The notes beneath the pieces were generated by a model. It had not been told where the DNA came from. It worked only from the letters and a program-made list of their open reading frames with translations, and made no database searches. A stretch of DNA of 42,407 bases, from assembly GCF_001044255.1 (NCBI RefSeq), contig NZ_JYNX01000054.1:52590-94996 (forward strand), in the 5' to 3' direction. The translations under genes were made by a program, and so were the position numbers. This stretch comes from Mycolicibacterium chubuense (GTDB taxonomy: Bacteria > Actinomycetota > Actinomycetes > Mycobacteriales > Mycobacteriaceae). Shown here one piece after another: positions 25,596-34,200 of the stretch (position 1 is the first letter of the stretch; the number at the start of each line of letters is the position of its first letter).

Positions 25596-26618
25596 ATGTC
25601 GGTGGTCCGCGGGACGGCGCTCTCGAGCTATCCGAGCCTGGTCACCGACCTCGGCGGCGATCCACTGCGCCTGCTGACCGACGCCGGCGTACGCCCGGCC
25701 GACGTCGGCAAGTACGACGTCTTCATTCCGTTCAGCGCCGTTCTGCAGGCGGTGGAGTCCGCTGCGTCCGCCACGGCGACTGTGGACTTCGGCCGGCGCC
25801 TGGCCGAGCGCCAGGGCATCGAGATACTCGGACCGGTCGGAGTTGCTGCGCGCACGGCGCCCACCGTCGCGGTCGCCCTGGCCATCTTCGGCAATTTCAT
25901 GGCCGCCTACAGCCCGGCGCTGGCGATCCGGGTGATGCCCGGAAACGATCCGTCGCGGTCTTTCATCGCGATCGAGTTCTTGTCCGCGCAGGCGGTGCAG
26001 TGCCCGCAGAGCGTCGAATTGGCGCTCGGCGTCTCGCTGAAGGTCCTGCGGTTCTTTCTCGGATCGGACTGGTCACCACTGTCGGTGCACCTTCCTCACA
26101 CCCTCGTGGCGCCTCGGGCGGATTATCTCGGGTATTTCGGCTGCAGACCGTATCCCGGCGAGCGCACCGCAGGTTTCACCGTCCGCAGCGCTGATCTCGC
26201 CCGGCAATTGCACCGCGACGATGTGGCCCACCGCGCCATCGTCGAGTACCTCGACGGCATCACCGCGCGCGACAGCGGGCTTGCGCAATCGATCCGCACG
26301 ATCGTCCGCCAGCTTCTGCCCACTGGTGCCGCGTCACTGGACGTCATCGCCGCGCAGTTCCGGCTGCACCCGAAGACACTGCAGCGCAGGCTCGCCGACG
26401 AAGGCGTCACCTTCGCGGGACTGGTCGACGAGGTACGCAGGGAATCAGCCGAGCACTATCTGCGCGCGACGGACATGAGCCTGTCGCATCTCACCCACGA
26501 GTTGGGTTACGCCGAACAGAGCGTCCTGACCCGCTCGTGCCGACGCTGGTTCGGCTGCGGACCGTCCGCGTACCGCCGGCAGGAGCACTTACCTCCCCGC
26601 AGTCCGGTCCGCGCCTAG
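25596..26618 (+). CDS. AraC-family transcriptional regulator (PF12625-type ligand domain)
   Basis: A 340-residue regulator. The N-terminal two thirds ([60 protein letters not shown]) follow the Arabinose_bd/PF12625 pattern of OruR/ArgR-like AraC proteins. The C-terminal DNA-binding domain has both helix-turn-helix motifs: [20 protein letters not shown] and [20 protein letters not shown] followed by [10 protein letters not shown]. It is divergent from the cupin operon and probably activates it through the tandem repeat at 25489-25526. The chosen ATG gives a natural family N terminus. The stop shares CTAG with the convergent ldtB. Confidence 0.87.
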   Translation: MSVVRGTALSSYPSLVTDLGGDPLRLLTDAGVRPADVGKYDVFIPFSAVLQAVESAASATATVDFGRRLAERQGIEILGPVGVAARTAPTVAVALAIFGNFMAAYSPALAIRVMPGNDPSRSFIAIEFLSAQAVQCPQSVELALGVSLKVLRFFLGSDWSPLSVHLPHTLVAPRADYLGYFGCRPYPGERTAGFTVRSADLARQLHRDDVAHRAIVEYLDGITARDSGLAQSIRTIVRQLLPTGAASLDVIAAQFRLHPKTLQRRLADEGVTFAGLVDEVRRESAEHYLRATDMSLSHLTHELGYAEQSVLTRSCRRWFGCGPSAYRRQEHLPPRSPVRA

Positions 26619-27835
26619 ATGTTCGCGTTGCCCGCTTTCCACTGGTCCCACGAGATGTTCCAGTCACCGAGGCCGTCGGTGCCCGGCAGCGTCGACCCCA
26701 CGGTGTTGACGATCTCCACGATGTCGCCGCGTTTGGCGTTGTCGTAGAACCACTTGCCGTTGCTGGTACTCACGTTGATGCAGCCGTGGCTGACATTGCT
26801 GTAGCCCTGACTGCCCACAGACCACGGCGCGGCGTGCACGTAGATGCCGCTGTAGGAGATCTGGGTGGCCCAGTCGACCTCGGTCCGATAGCCGTTGGGC
26901 GACTCTGCCGGCACACCGTAGGTGGAGGAGTCCATCACCATGTGCGACCGGCGGTCACCGACGATGTAGGTGCCGTTGTTGGTGGGCGTGCTGTTCTTGC
27001 CCATCGACACCGGCATCGACTTGATCACCTCACCGTTGCGCCTCACCGTCAACGTCTTGGTGTTGTCGTCGACCGTCGTTATCACCTGATCGCCGATGGT
27101 GAAGTTCGTCGAGACGTTCTCCTGGCCGAACAGTCCGTCCCCGAGGTCGACCCCGTAGGTGTTGACCGCCACCTCGACCTTGGTACCCGGCTTCCAGTAT
27201 TCGGCTGGGCGCCAACGCACTTCGCGATTGCTCAGCCAGTAGAACGCGCCCTCGACCGAGGGGGTGGTCTTCACCTTGATCGCCCGCTGCGCGGCGAGGC
27301 GGTTGGTGATGTTCTCGTCGAAGCGGACCGCCACCGGCTGCCCCACACCGACGACCTCACCCTCGGCGGGCAGCACGTAGGGCATCGTCAGGTTCTCCGG
27401 CGAGTGCGTCTCGAAGGACATCTGGCGACTGGCGACACCGCCGAGACCGAGCGACTCCGCGGTCAGGGTGTAGCGCTTGTTGTAGCCGAGCGGTTCAGCG
27501 GTCTCCCAGGTCAGGCCGTCCTTCGACAGCCGGCCCTGCACGGATTCGCCGTCCTCGTTGACCATCGACACCGCGCCGAGCACGCCGAATTCGGCGCTCA
27601 CCGTCACCGGGGAGTCGACACTGACGCCGACCGCGCCATCCTTGACAGAGGACGTCAGCTTGGGAATCAGCAGGTCACCGAACGGCGTGCCTTTTTCGCT
27701 GATCACCTGTGGTGTGGCCGCTTCATTGCCCCCGCCGCACGCGGTCAGGCCCAGCGCGAGCGCAGGGACCAGCGCGACGGCCGCCAGCATGGCCACCCTG
27801 CGCCGTGCACGGATCGCCGTGTTGACCTGCCTCAT
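26615..27835 (-). CDS. ldtB: L,D-transpeptidase lipoprotein (LdtMt2/LdtB-like)
   Basis: A 406-residue lipoprotein that makes 3-3 cross-links in peptidoglycan outside the membrane. The lipobox LTAC puts the lipidated Cys at C33. Two Ig-like domains follow ([40 protein letters not shown]). The YkuD catalytic domain starts near [15 protein letters not shown] and has H334 in GIYVHAAPW and SHGCINVS with H350 and C352. The C-terminal subdomain ends in [16 protein letters not shown]. Size and layout match M. tuberculosis Rv2518c, the main carbapenem-sensitive L,D-transpeptidase. The ATG at 27835 has GGAG at good spacing; a GTG four codons earlier is possible. Confidence 0.94.
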   Translation of the reverse strand: MRQVNTAIRARRRVAMLAAVALVPALALGLTACGGGNEAATPQVISEKGTPFGDLLIPKLTSSVKDGAVGVSVDSPVTVSAEFGVLGAVSMVNEDGESVQGRLSKDGLTWETAEPLGYNKRYTLTAESLGLGGVASRQMSFETHSPENLTMPYVLPAEGEVVGVGQPVAVRFDENITNRLAAQRAIKVKTTPSVEGAFYWLSNREVRWRPAEYWKPGTKVEVAVNTYGVDLGDGLFGQENVSTNFTIGDQVITTVDDNTKTLTVRRNGEVIKSMPVSMGKNSTPTNNGTYIVGDRRSHMVMDSSTYGVPAESPNGYRTEVDWATQISYSGIYVHAAPWSVGSQGYSNVSHGCINVSTSNGKWFYDNAKRGDIVEIVNTVGSTLPGTDGLGDWNISWDQWKAGNANI

Positions 27836-27992
27836 ACTTCGCTCCACCTCGTCTACAGGATGTTCCCAGGATTGTTGCAGCCGATTCTACGGTGCGTTTC
27901 GACTGCTCACATGACGGCGACGTTGCGGGCCGAAGAACCCGCGACGAGGCGATTTCCGTCCTGCGGCGCGGGCCTGTTATTGTCGTCGACGC

Positions 27993-28068
<76 letters not shown>

Positions 28069-28072
28069 CCGT

Positions 28073-28100
28073 GAAAGCCCCGCCTCGGCGGGGCTTTCTT
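28073..28100 (+). terminator. Intrinsic terminator after tRNA-Lys
   Basis: Twelve-base self-complementary arms GAAAGCCCCGCC (28073-28084) and GGCGGGGCTTTC (28087-28098), with the inner pairs probably open, followed by TT and a weak T-rich stretch. It sits four bases after the tRNA. Confidence 0.8.
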
Positions 28101-28153
28101 GCTCCTCGGGCCGTTGCCCACTGCGCCGGCCCGCGCTGGTGGATGATGCGGGC

Positions 28154-29383
28154 ATGCCCGCCGCAGGCCGCCTGGCCGTCGCAGCCTTCCTGCTGGTGAC
28201 GGCCTGCGCACCCGCCCCCGCCCCCAACGACAATTCCGCCGCGCCGCAGCATCTTTCGGGCCAGGCGGCCGCGATCAGGCGCATCGTGGCCGACGCCGTG
28301 GCCACATCGCACCTCAACGCCGCGATCGTCCGCGTCACCATCGACGGGCGCGAGGTGCTGACCGAGGCGGTGGGCGAGTCCATGACCGGCGAGCCGGCGA
28401 CCCCGGACATGCACTTCCGCAACGGAGCGGTGGCGATCTCGTACGTCTCGACGCTGCTGCTCCTGCTCGCCCGCGACGGCACCGTGGGGCTCGACGACCG
28501 ATTGTCCCGGTGGTTGCCCGAAGTACCGCACGCCGATCGGGTGACGCTGCGTCAACTCGCCCACATGACGTCGGGCTACGTCGACTACGTGCTCGGGAAC
28601 ACCGCGATGAACGACGCGATGTACGCCGACCCGTTCCGCAACTGGACCACCGACGAACTGCTCGCCTTCGCAGTCGACAAGCCGCTGCTCTACGAGCCGG
28701 GCACCAATTGGAACTACGCGCACACGAACTACGTGCTGCTCGGCCTGGCACTGGAGAAGGCGACCGGCCGCCCGATGTCGGACCTGCTGGCCGAGCGAGT
28801 CCTGCAGCCGTTGGGCCTGACCGACACCGTCGCATCCGAGAGTGCGGCGATACCGTCACCCGTGCTGCATGCGTTCACCTCCGAGCGGCGCGCGGCGCTC
28901 GGGATACCGCCGAACCAACCGTTCTACGAGGAGTCCACGTTCTGGAATCCGTCCTGGACCATCACCCACGGCGCCATTCAGACGACGAACATCGACGACC
29001 TCGAGGCGACCGCCGCGGGCATCGGGTCGGGCCGGCTGCTCGACCCCGAGTCCTACCGGATGATGGTGTCCACCGACCTGCGCGGCCGCACGCGAAGTCA
29101 GCCGGGGTGCAGCACGTGCGCTCCGATGACCGAGGGCTACACCTACGGGCTCGGCATCGTCATCTCCGGCGACTGGCTGCTGCAGAACCCGATGTTCAGC
29201 GGTTATGCCGCGGTGGCGGCCTACCTGCCCGCCCGGAAAATCGCGATCGCCGTCGCCACCACCTTCGCTCCCGCGGCGTTCAGCGCCGACGGTGACTACA
29301 CCAACGCGGCCGAGGCGCTGTTCCGGTCGATCGGAGCCGAGCTGGCGCCCGAGGACGCACCGCCCATACCGCCGCCGCGGTAG
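28154..29383 (+). CDS. Beta-lactamase/PBP-like lipoprotein lacking the catalytic residues
   Basis: A 409-residue protein of the beta-lactamase/DD-peptidase (serine hydrolase) fold with a lipobox LVTAC (C18), so probably anchored outside the membrane. The fold is clear: FRNGAVAISYVSTLLLLLAR, DRLSRWLPEVP, TLRQLAHMTSGYVDY, YEPGTNWNYAHTNYVLLGLA, LQPLGLTDT. The S-x-x-K motif is replaced by A92-V-A-I95 (canonical GSVTK reads GAVAI). The Y-x-N motif is Y188-A-H190, and the third H/K-x-G motif is gone (FSGYAAVAAY). It cannot work as a normal serine hydrolase and may bind peptidoglycan or act as scaffold or decoy. ATG at 28154 gives the normal lipoprotein signal. Confidence 0.85.
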   Translation: MPAAGRLAVAAFLLVTACAPAPAPNDNSAAPQHLSGQAAAIRRIVADAVATSHLNAAIVRVTIDGREVLTEAVGESMTGEPATPDMHFRNGAVAISYVSTLLLLLARDGTVGLDDRLSRWLPEVPHADRVTLRQLAHMTSGYVDYVLGNTAMNDAMYADPFRNWTTDELLAFAVDKPLLYEPGTNWNYAHTNYVLLGLALEKATGRPMSDLLAERVLQPLGLTDTVASESAAIPSPVLHAFTSERRAALGIPPNQPFYEESTFWNPSWTITHGAIQTTNIDDLEATAAGIGSGRLLDPESYRMMVSTDLRGRTRSQPGCSTCAPMTEGYTYGLGIVISGDWLLQNPMFSGYAAVAAYLPARKIAIAVATTFAPAAFSADGDYTNAAEALFRSIGAELAPEDAPPIPPPR

Positions 29384-29412
29384 ACCGGCCCTCCTCGAGA
29401 GACGCATGTCTC

Positions 29413-29449
29413 CTTAATGCAACCTTAAGTTGATCTTATTTTTCTTAAG
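29413..29449. promoter_or_regulatory. Phased CTTAA boxes upstream of the degenerate SDR gene
   Basis: CTTAA at 29413, 29424 and 29444 and CTTAT at 29435, spacing 11, 11 and 9 bases, in a markedly AT-rich patch just upstream of a TAGGCT -10 (29457-29462). Direct repeats with 11-base period are the usual form of OmpR/PhoB-family operators. Confidence 0.4.
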
Positions 29450-29503
29450 AACGCGCTAGGCTGGGGCGCATCGTCGATGGCTACGGCCAGACAGGAGTGC
29501 GCC

Positions 29504-30109
29504 ATGTCTGCGACATACGAACCGGTCGTCCTGGTCAGCGGAGGATCCGGGGGCCTCGGTCCGGCGGTCGCACGGCGGATGGGCGGCACCGGAGGACACG
29601 TCGTCATCGCCGGCGCCGACAACGACCAGACCGACGCGAGCATCGTGACGGAAACCGTGGCGGCGGACCACGGCCACCTCGACGCACTGGTGTTGGACGC
29701 GTCGGAGTGTCTGTCGCTACCGGGCGAGGATCCCGGCACGCTGCGCGCATTCCACGAAAAGCACCGCGCACTGGTCTCGCTGGCGATGCCCCTGATGTCC
29801 CCCGGCGCCCGCATCGTCTACGTCACCAGTCATCAGGCGCACTTCTTCCCCCACAAGGCGGTACCCAAGGGCTGCACCGCAGCGGTGGCGAGCATGCGCG
29901 CCGGCGAAACCGCCCTGTACGCGATGCGCTCACAGCTCGGACGCCACGGCATCCACCTCAGCGTGGTGTCCAGCGAGAGGACCGGGAGCGGCATCCATTC
30001 CGCGACGTCGGTGCACGAGCTCACCGGTGCGGTCGTCGCCGCGGTGACCACCCGCACCCCGCCGGGTCTCGTCTGCGTCGGCGGGACGCACTACCTCATG
30101 ACGGCCTGA
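29504..30109 (+). CDS. Degenerate SDR-fold protein
   Basis: A 201-residue protein with a short-chain dehydrogenase Rossmann core: VVLVSGGSGGLGPAVARRMG for nucleotide binding and ARIVYVTSHQAHFF at the strand that carries the catalytic Ser. The NAG motif is replaced by LVLDASE. The usual Y-x3-K helix reads KGCTAAVASMRAGETAL, with neither Tyr nor Lys in place. The protein is about 50 residues shorter than classical SDRs. It may be a non-catalytic nucleotide-binding or regulatory relative. The ATG at 29504 has AGGAG upstream; an earlier ATG at 29477 has none. It converges with htpG, whose stop is 12 bases away. Confidence 0.75.
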   Translation: MSATYEPVVLVSGGSGGLGPAVARRMGGTGGHVVIAGADNDQTDASIVTETVAADHGHLDALVLDASECLSLPGEDPGTLRAFHEKHRALVSLAMPLMSPGARIVYVTSHQAHFFPHKAVPKGCTAAVASMRAGETALYAMRSQLGRHGIHLSVVSSERTGSGIHSATSVHELTGAVVAAVTTRTPPGLVCVGGTHYLMTA

Positions 30110-30121
30110 CGGTCGCCGAGC

Positions 30122-32053
30122 TCACAGCGTCCGGGCCAGCCGGGCGGCGAGCAGGTCGGCGAACCGCGCGGGATCGTCGAGGGCGCCACCTTCAGCCAGA
30201 ACCGCTGTGCCATAGAGCAACTCGGCCGCCTCGGCCACGTCCGGGTCCTGCGCCCGCTCACCGTGGGCCCGCCGCAATCCGGTGACAAGCGGATGGTCCG
30301 GGTTCAGCTCGAGGATCCGCTTGGTGGCCGGGACCTCCTGCCCGGACGCCCGATAGAGACGCGCGAGAGCCGGCGTGATGTCGAAGGCGTCGGTGATCAG
30401 GCAGGCCGGCGACTCGGTCAGCCGGGCCGACAGGCGGACGTCCTTGACGTGCTCGCCCAGCGTCTCCTTCAACCAGCTGATCAGATCGGCGAACTGCTTC
30501 TCCTGCTCTTCACGCTCGGCCTCGTGTGCCGACTTCTCCTCCTCGGACTCGAGGTCCACCTCGCCGCGCGCCACCGATTGCAGCGCCTTGCCGTCGAACT
30601 CGGGGACGTTCTGCACCCACACCTCGTCGACCGGGTCGGTCAGCAGGAGCACCTCGTACCCCTTGGCTTTGAACGCCTCGAGGTGCGGTGACCGCAGGAT
30701 CTGCTCCCGGGTGTCGCCGGTGGCGTAGAAGATCTGGTCCTGGCCGTCCTTCATGCGCTCGACGTAGCCGGCGAGCGTGGTGGCCTCATCGTCGCTGCGC
30801 GTGGAGGCGAACGAGCACACGCGCAGCAGCGCGTCCCGGTTGTCGAAGTCCGACAGCAGGCCTTCCTTGACGACCCTGCCGAACTGCGTCCAGAAGGTGC
30901 GGTAGTCCTCGGGACGCTCGGACTGCAGATCCGCGATCGTCGAGAGCACCTTCTTGGTCAGTCGGCGACGGATCGCCTTGACCTGACGGTCCTGCTGCAG
31001 GATCTCGCGGGACACGTTGAGCGACATGTCCGACGCGTCGACGACCCCCTTGACGAAGCGCAGGTACTGCGGGAGCAGCTGGTCGCAGTCGCCCATGATG
31101 AACACGCGCCGGACGTAGAGCTGGATGCCGACGTGGGCGTCCTGGGTGAACAGATCGAACGGGGCGTGCGACGGGATGAACAGCAGGGCCTGGTATTCGA
31201 AGGTGCCCTCGGCCTTCATCGCGATGACCTCGAGCGGGTCGTCCCAGGCGTGGGCGATGTGCTTGTAGAACTCCGCGTACTCCTCTTCGGAGACCTCGTC
31301 TTTGGATCGCGCCCACAGCGCCTTCATCGAGTTGAGCGTCTCGGCTTCGACCGTCACGGTTTCTTCGCCGCCCTCGTCGTCCGCGGGGCTGCGTCGTTCG
31401 ACGTCCATCCGGATGGGCCAGGCGATGAAGTCCGAGTACTTCTTCACGAGATTGCGCAGCGTCCACTCCGCCGTGTAATCGTGCAGTTCGTTCTCGGCGT
31501 CTTCGGGCTTGAGGTGCAACGTCACCGACGTCCCCTGCGGGGCATCGTCGACGGAGGCGATGGTGTACGTGCCGTCCCCGCTCGACTCCCACCTGGTGGC
31601 CTCGCTCTCGCCGGCCTTGCGGGTGAGCAGCTCGACCCGGTCGGCCACCATGAACACCGAGTAGAAGCCGATACCGAACTGACCGATCAACGCATCGGCG
31701 GCGCCGGCGGTCTCGGCCTCGCGCAACTGCTGACGGACGCGCGCGGTTCCCGACTTGGCGAGCGTGCCGATCAGATCAACGACCTCGTCCCGGGTCATGC
31801 CGATGCCGTTGTCGCGCACCGTGAGCGTGCGCGCCTCCTTGTCAGCGTCGATGACGATGTGCAGATCCGAGGTGTCGACGTCCAGGTCCTTGTTGCGGAA
31901 GGCCTCCAGCCGCAGCTTGTCCAGCGCGTCCGAGGCGTTCGAGATCAACTCCCGCAGAAAAGAATCCTTGTTCGAGTAGACCGAGTGGATCATCAGATCC
32001 AGCAATTGCCGTGCCTCGGCCTGGAATTCGAACTGCTCGACCGTCGCGTTCAT
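30122..32053 (-). CDS. htpG: Molecular chaperone HtpG (bacterial Hsp90)
   Basis: A 643-residue Hsp90. The N-terminal GHKL ATPase has EARQLLDLMIHSVYSNKDSF, LRELISNASDALDKLRLE (metal/ATP Asn), VRDNGIGMTRDEVVDLIGTL, AKSGT and GQFGIGFYSVFMVADRV. The middle domain has the catalytic-loop region SLNVSREILQQDRQVKAIRR, followed by the C-terminal dimerisation domain. Length is normal for bacterial HtpG. GGAGGGAG lies just before the ATG, predicting strong translation. No HspR/HAIR or CIRCE site was seen in the 69 bases upstream. It refolds or holds stress-damaged proteins in the cytoplasm. Confidence 0.95.
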   Translation of the reverse strand: MNATVEQFEFQAEARQLLDLMIHSVYSNKDSFLRELISNASDALDKLRLEAFRNKDLDVDTSDLHIVIDADKEARTLTVRDNGIGMTRDEVVDLIGTLAKSGTARVRQQLREAETAGAADALIGQFGIGFYSVFMVADRVELLTRKAGESEATRWESSGDGTYTIASVDDAPQGTSVTLHLKPEDAENELHDYTAEWTLRNLVKKYSDFIAWPIRMDVERRSPADDEGGEETVTVEAETLNSMKALWARSKDEVSEEEYAEFYKHIAHAWDDPLEVIAMKAEGTFEYQALLFIPSHAPFDLFTQDAHVGIQLYVRRVFIMGDCDQLLPQYLRFVKGVVDASDMSLNVSREILQQDRQVKAIRRRLTKKVLSTIADLQSERPEDYRTFWTQFGRVVKEGLLSDFDNRDALLRVCSFASTRSDDEATTLAGYVERMKDGQDQIFYATGDTREQILRSPHLEAFKAKGYEVLLLTDPVDEVWVQNVPEFDGKALQSVARGEVDLESEEEKSAHEAEREEQEKQFADLISWLKETLGEHVKDVRLSARLTESPACLITDAFDITPALARLYRASGQEVPATKRILELNPDHPLVTGLRRAHGERAQDPDVAEAAELLYGTAVLAEGGALDDPARFADLLAARLARTL

Positions 32054-32122
32054 GAGACTCCCTCCTCGCTCTCGTGCACGAATGTAGCGAGACGCCGCGG
32101 CGCCGGACCGGGGCGGGTCGGT

Positions 32123-32869
32123 TCAGACCTTCTTCGTCTCGCCGTAGTACGCCAGCACCGCGTCCGAGACGTCGGTCGAGCGGGTCAGCACCGCATACGA
32201 GCGGATGAACGACTCACCGACGCAGCCGTCGATCTTGATGCGGAAGCCGGCCACCATGACCCACGGGTCCGCGCCGACGAACTGCTTCTCGGTCACCTTG
32301 ACCATGTTGATGATGCCCGGCTTGAGACCGATCGTGATGCCGCCGCCCAAGTTCCCGCCCACGCCCGGCAGGACGCCTTCGGGAAACGGTGAGATGACGT
32401 CGGTGCCCAGAATGCCGAGCGACGAGTTGATGCCGGCGGTGCCCGTCAGCGAGACACCGTTGGAGGTGCTCATGTCGATCCCGCACCCGATCTGGTAGCC
32501 GACCTCGAGGACGCCCCGAGGCGGTGCGTCCTCGTCGGGACCGGACATCGATCCGGTGAAGACGCCGCCGACCTCGTACTCGCGGGACGACACCGCCGTC
32601 GTCAGCGGCGCGATGATCTTCTGCGTCTCGTCCTTGGCGCCCACGGTGAGCGTCCAGCCGTCCGGGCTCTTGGTGGTCGCCGGGGGCGGCGACACGACGG
32701 CGCCCTCCGGAGGTGCGTCGACGGGCGCGGCGGTGGGATCGGCGGCGGCGGCCACAACCGGCTGCTCGGGTGTCACCGGTGCGACGTCGGGTTGGGCGGC
32801 GGCCGCCGGAGACCACAGCGCGCCGAGCAGCAACCAGCCGGCCGGCAGGGCGAGGAACGGGAGCCGCAC
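32123..32869 (-). CDS. MspA-family porin
   Basis: A 248-residue exported protein from a GTG with AGAGG six bases upstream. After a signal peptide (ending near AAAAQ) comes an unusual Ala/Pro-rich spacer of about 45 residues. Then follow MspA-family segments: DGWTLTVGAKDETQKIIAPL, SREYEVGGVFTGSM, GVLEVGYQIGCGIDMSTSNG, GINSSLGI and a C-terminal AFLR-like region (IRSYAVLTRSTDVSDAVLAY). MspA proteins form octameric outer-membrane pores for small hydrophilic solutes in fast-growing mycobacteria. The long spacer and the two cysteines set it apart from classical MspA (no cysteine that I recall), so its pore role is less sure. Confidence 0.82.
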   Translation of the reverse strand: MRLPFLALPAGWLLLGALWSPAAAAQPDVAPVTPEQPVVAAAADPTAAPVDAPPEGAVVSPPPATTKSPDGWTLTVGAKDETQKIIAPLTTAVSSREYEVGGVFTGSMSGPDEDAPPRGVLEVGYQIGCGIDMSTSNGVSLTGTAGINSSLGILGTDVISPFPEGVLPGVGGNLGGGITIGLKPGIINMVKVTEKQFVGADPWVMVAGFRIKIDGCVGESFIRSYAVLTRSTDVSDAVLAYYGETKKV

Positions 32870-32963
32870 AGAACACCTCTTCGGTCCAGCGATGGTTCGG
32901 ACGTGACCTGAGAACCTACAGCGTCACGACGACGGACCTACCGGAAAGTGATGAGATGCCGGC

Positions 32964-33353
32964 TCATCGCCGCGGCGCACCCGGCCCCTGCTGCCCGAGC
33001 AAAGGATTGACCTGCGCGCCGGGCTGCCCGCCGGGCTGTCCGACGTGCTGCTGCTGATGCTGCTGGATGGCCTGCACGAGCGGGTTGTCCTTCATCAGGG
33101 CGCGGCGGTCGTCCTCGCTCAGCTCGTAGAACGTCCACATCGCCCAGGCGGCGGGCCGCACGTAGAGGGTGACCTTCTGCCGCTTGCGGTTGTTCTGCGG
33201 CAGCATCGCCGGGATCGGCACCACACGGTCGAGGGTGACGGCGCTGACGAGCTCCTGCGCGAGTTGATCGACGTCGGTCAGATCCTGCAGCTCGTACACC
33301 GAAGCCTGGTGACTCGGTTGGGACGGGCCCTGCAGGGCGAGAAACCACGCCAT
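32964..33353 (-). CDS. Conserved hypothetical protein with Gln/Pro-rich tail
   Basis: A 129-residue soluble-looking protein. The first 95 residues look folded (MAWFLALQGPSQPSHQASVY, VDQLAQELVSAVTLDRVVPI, VTLYVRPAAWAMWTFYELSE). The last 35 are low-complexity, rich in Gln, Gly and Pro (IQQHQQQHVGQPGGQPGAQV). No known domain is recognised. AAGGAG precedes the ATG at good spacing. It lies about 95 bases upstream of the porin on the same strand, with room for a separate porin promoter. Function unknown. Confidence 0.7.
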   Translation of the reverse strand: MAWFLALQGPSQPSHQASVYELQDLTDVDQLAQELVSAVTLDRVVPIPAMLPQNNRKRQKVTLYVRPAAWAMWTFYELSEDDRRALMKDNPLVQAIQQHQQQHVGQPGGQPGAQVNPLLGQQGPGAPRR

Positions 33354-33694
33354 CGCGTGTCTCCTTTGCTCGTGGGTCAGCCGTCAGCGTAGAGGACACG
33401 CTCGACGATCTCGCGACCCTCTCTCCCGCCGTTCGCCGGTCCCGCTAATTGACGATCTTGAAAAATCTTCGCGTAAACGCACCTGAGCGGCGATGGATGT
33501 GCTAGAAGTCACCGCTCGGGCCACAATAGCTACGGGCGTCAGCCGAGACCCACGGTAACGGCATTCAACGCGCCCGTCGAAAAGATAGCGGTTGCGCTGG
33601 GCAAAGAGCAAAGTCGGTGCTACTGTTCCGTTAGCTGTTATGCACAGGCGCCGTCCGGAGCGACCTCCGCGGCACGAAACGAGGAAATTAGCTG
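33354..33694. other. 341-base intergenic region
   Basis: No gene is supported here. The sequence is more AT-rich than its surroundings (for example around CTTGAAAAATCTTCGCG at 33458-33474) and is the only upstream region for the divergent genes at 33353 (minus) and 33695 (plus), so promoters for both are expected. GAGCGG/CCGCTC (33485-33490, 33512-33517) could form a weak hairpin. No clear -35/-10 pair is assigned. Confidence 0.5.
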
Positions 33695-33865
33695 ATGTCA
33701 GGGCTGGCGGAACCGGTGTCGCCGGAGATCGCGACAGACGATTCAGCCGAGGACACCGCTGCACCTCGCCCGGTGCTGATCCACAGCTGCAACCGGCTCG
33801 GACGCGTCGCGAACCCGCCCGGTTTCTCCCTGTCCGACTGGTTGCGCTCGGCCCGTCGTCGCTGA
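33695..33865 (+). CDS. Small hypothetical protein, 56 residues
   Basis: ATG at 33695 to TGA at 33863-33865, with GAGGAA ten bases before the ATG. The product starts MSGLAEPVSPEIATDDSAED, an acidic flexible N terminus. It then has PVLIHSCNRLGRVANPPGFS and ends LSDWLRSARRR with a basic tail. The acidic-to-basic layout, one Cys and the aromatic FSLSDWLRS helix look like a small folded or interaction peptide. It converges with the DUF3618 gene, stops five bases apart. No family is recognised. It is supported by codon pattern and RBS only, so moderate confidence. Confidence 0.5.
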   Translation: MSGLAEPVSPEIATDDSAEDTAAPRPVLIHSCNRLGRVANPPGFSLSDWLRSARRR

Positions 33866-33870
33866 CTGCG

Positions 33871-34095
33871 TCAGCGGCGAGCGCGCCGCACGGTCACGAC
33901 GAGCACCAGAACGCCGACCCCCGCCAACGTGATGGCCACCGGCGGTCGCTTGACGAAGCGCACCACGCCGGCCTTCAGATCGTCGGCGAGCCGCCGCGGG
34001 TTCGCCCGCGACGCCAACGAATCGACGGTCAAGGCCAGCTGATCGCGTGCCTCGTCGATCTCGGCCTTGATGGTGTCGGGATCACGATCCGCCAC
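33871..34095 (-). CDS. DUF3618 membrane protein (Rv2520c-like)
   Basis: A 74-residue product: a charged helical N terminus (DPDTIKAEIDEARDQLALTV, DSLASRANPRRLADDLKAGV) followed by one transmembrane helix (PPVAITLAGVGVLVLVVTV) and a basic tail. The R-D-Q-L-A-x-T-x-D-S-L repeat is the DUF3618 signature, and Rv2520c is, from memory, 75 residues. GTG at 34095 is the start because GGAGG lies five bases before it; an ATG at 34137 lacks this. It is divergent from bcp with 105 bases between. Function unknown. Confidence 0.82.
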   Translation of the reverse strand: MADRDPDTIKAEIDEARDQLALTVDSLASRANPRRLADDLKAGVVRFVKRPPVAITLAGVGVLVLVVTVRRARR

Positions 34096-34200
34096 GTATG
34101 CCTCCGCCTGTTTGCGCCCGCCCTTGTCTTGCCGCACTACCCTAGTTCAGCGAGCGCGCACCGCAGCGCCCGGTCACAGATCAACAGGAGACCACGACCC

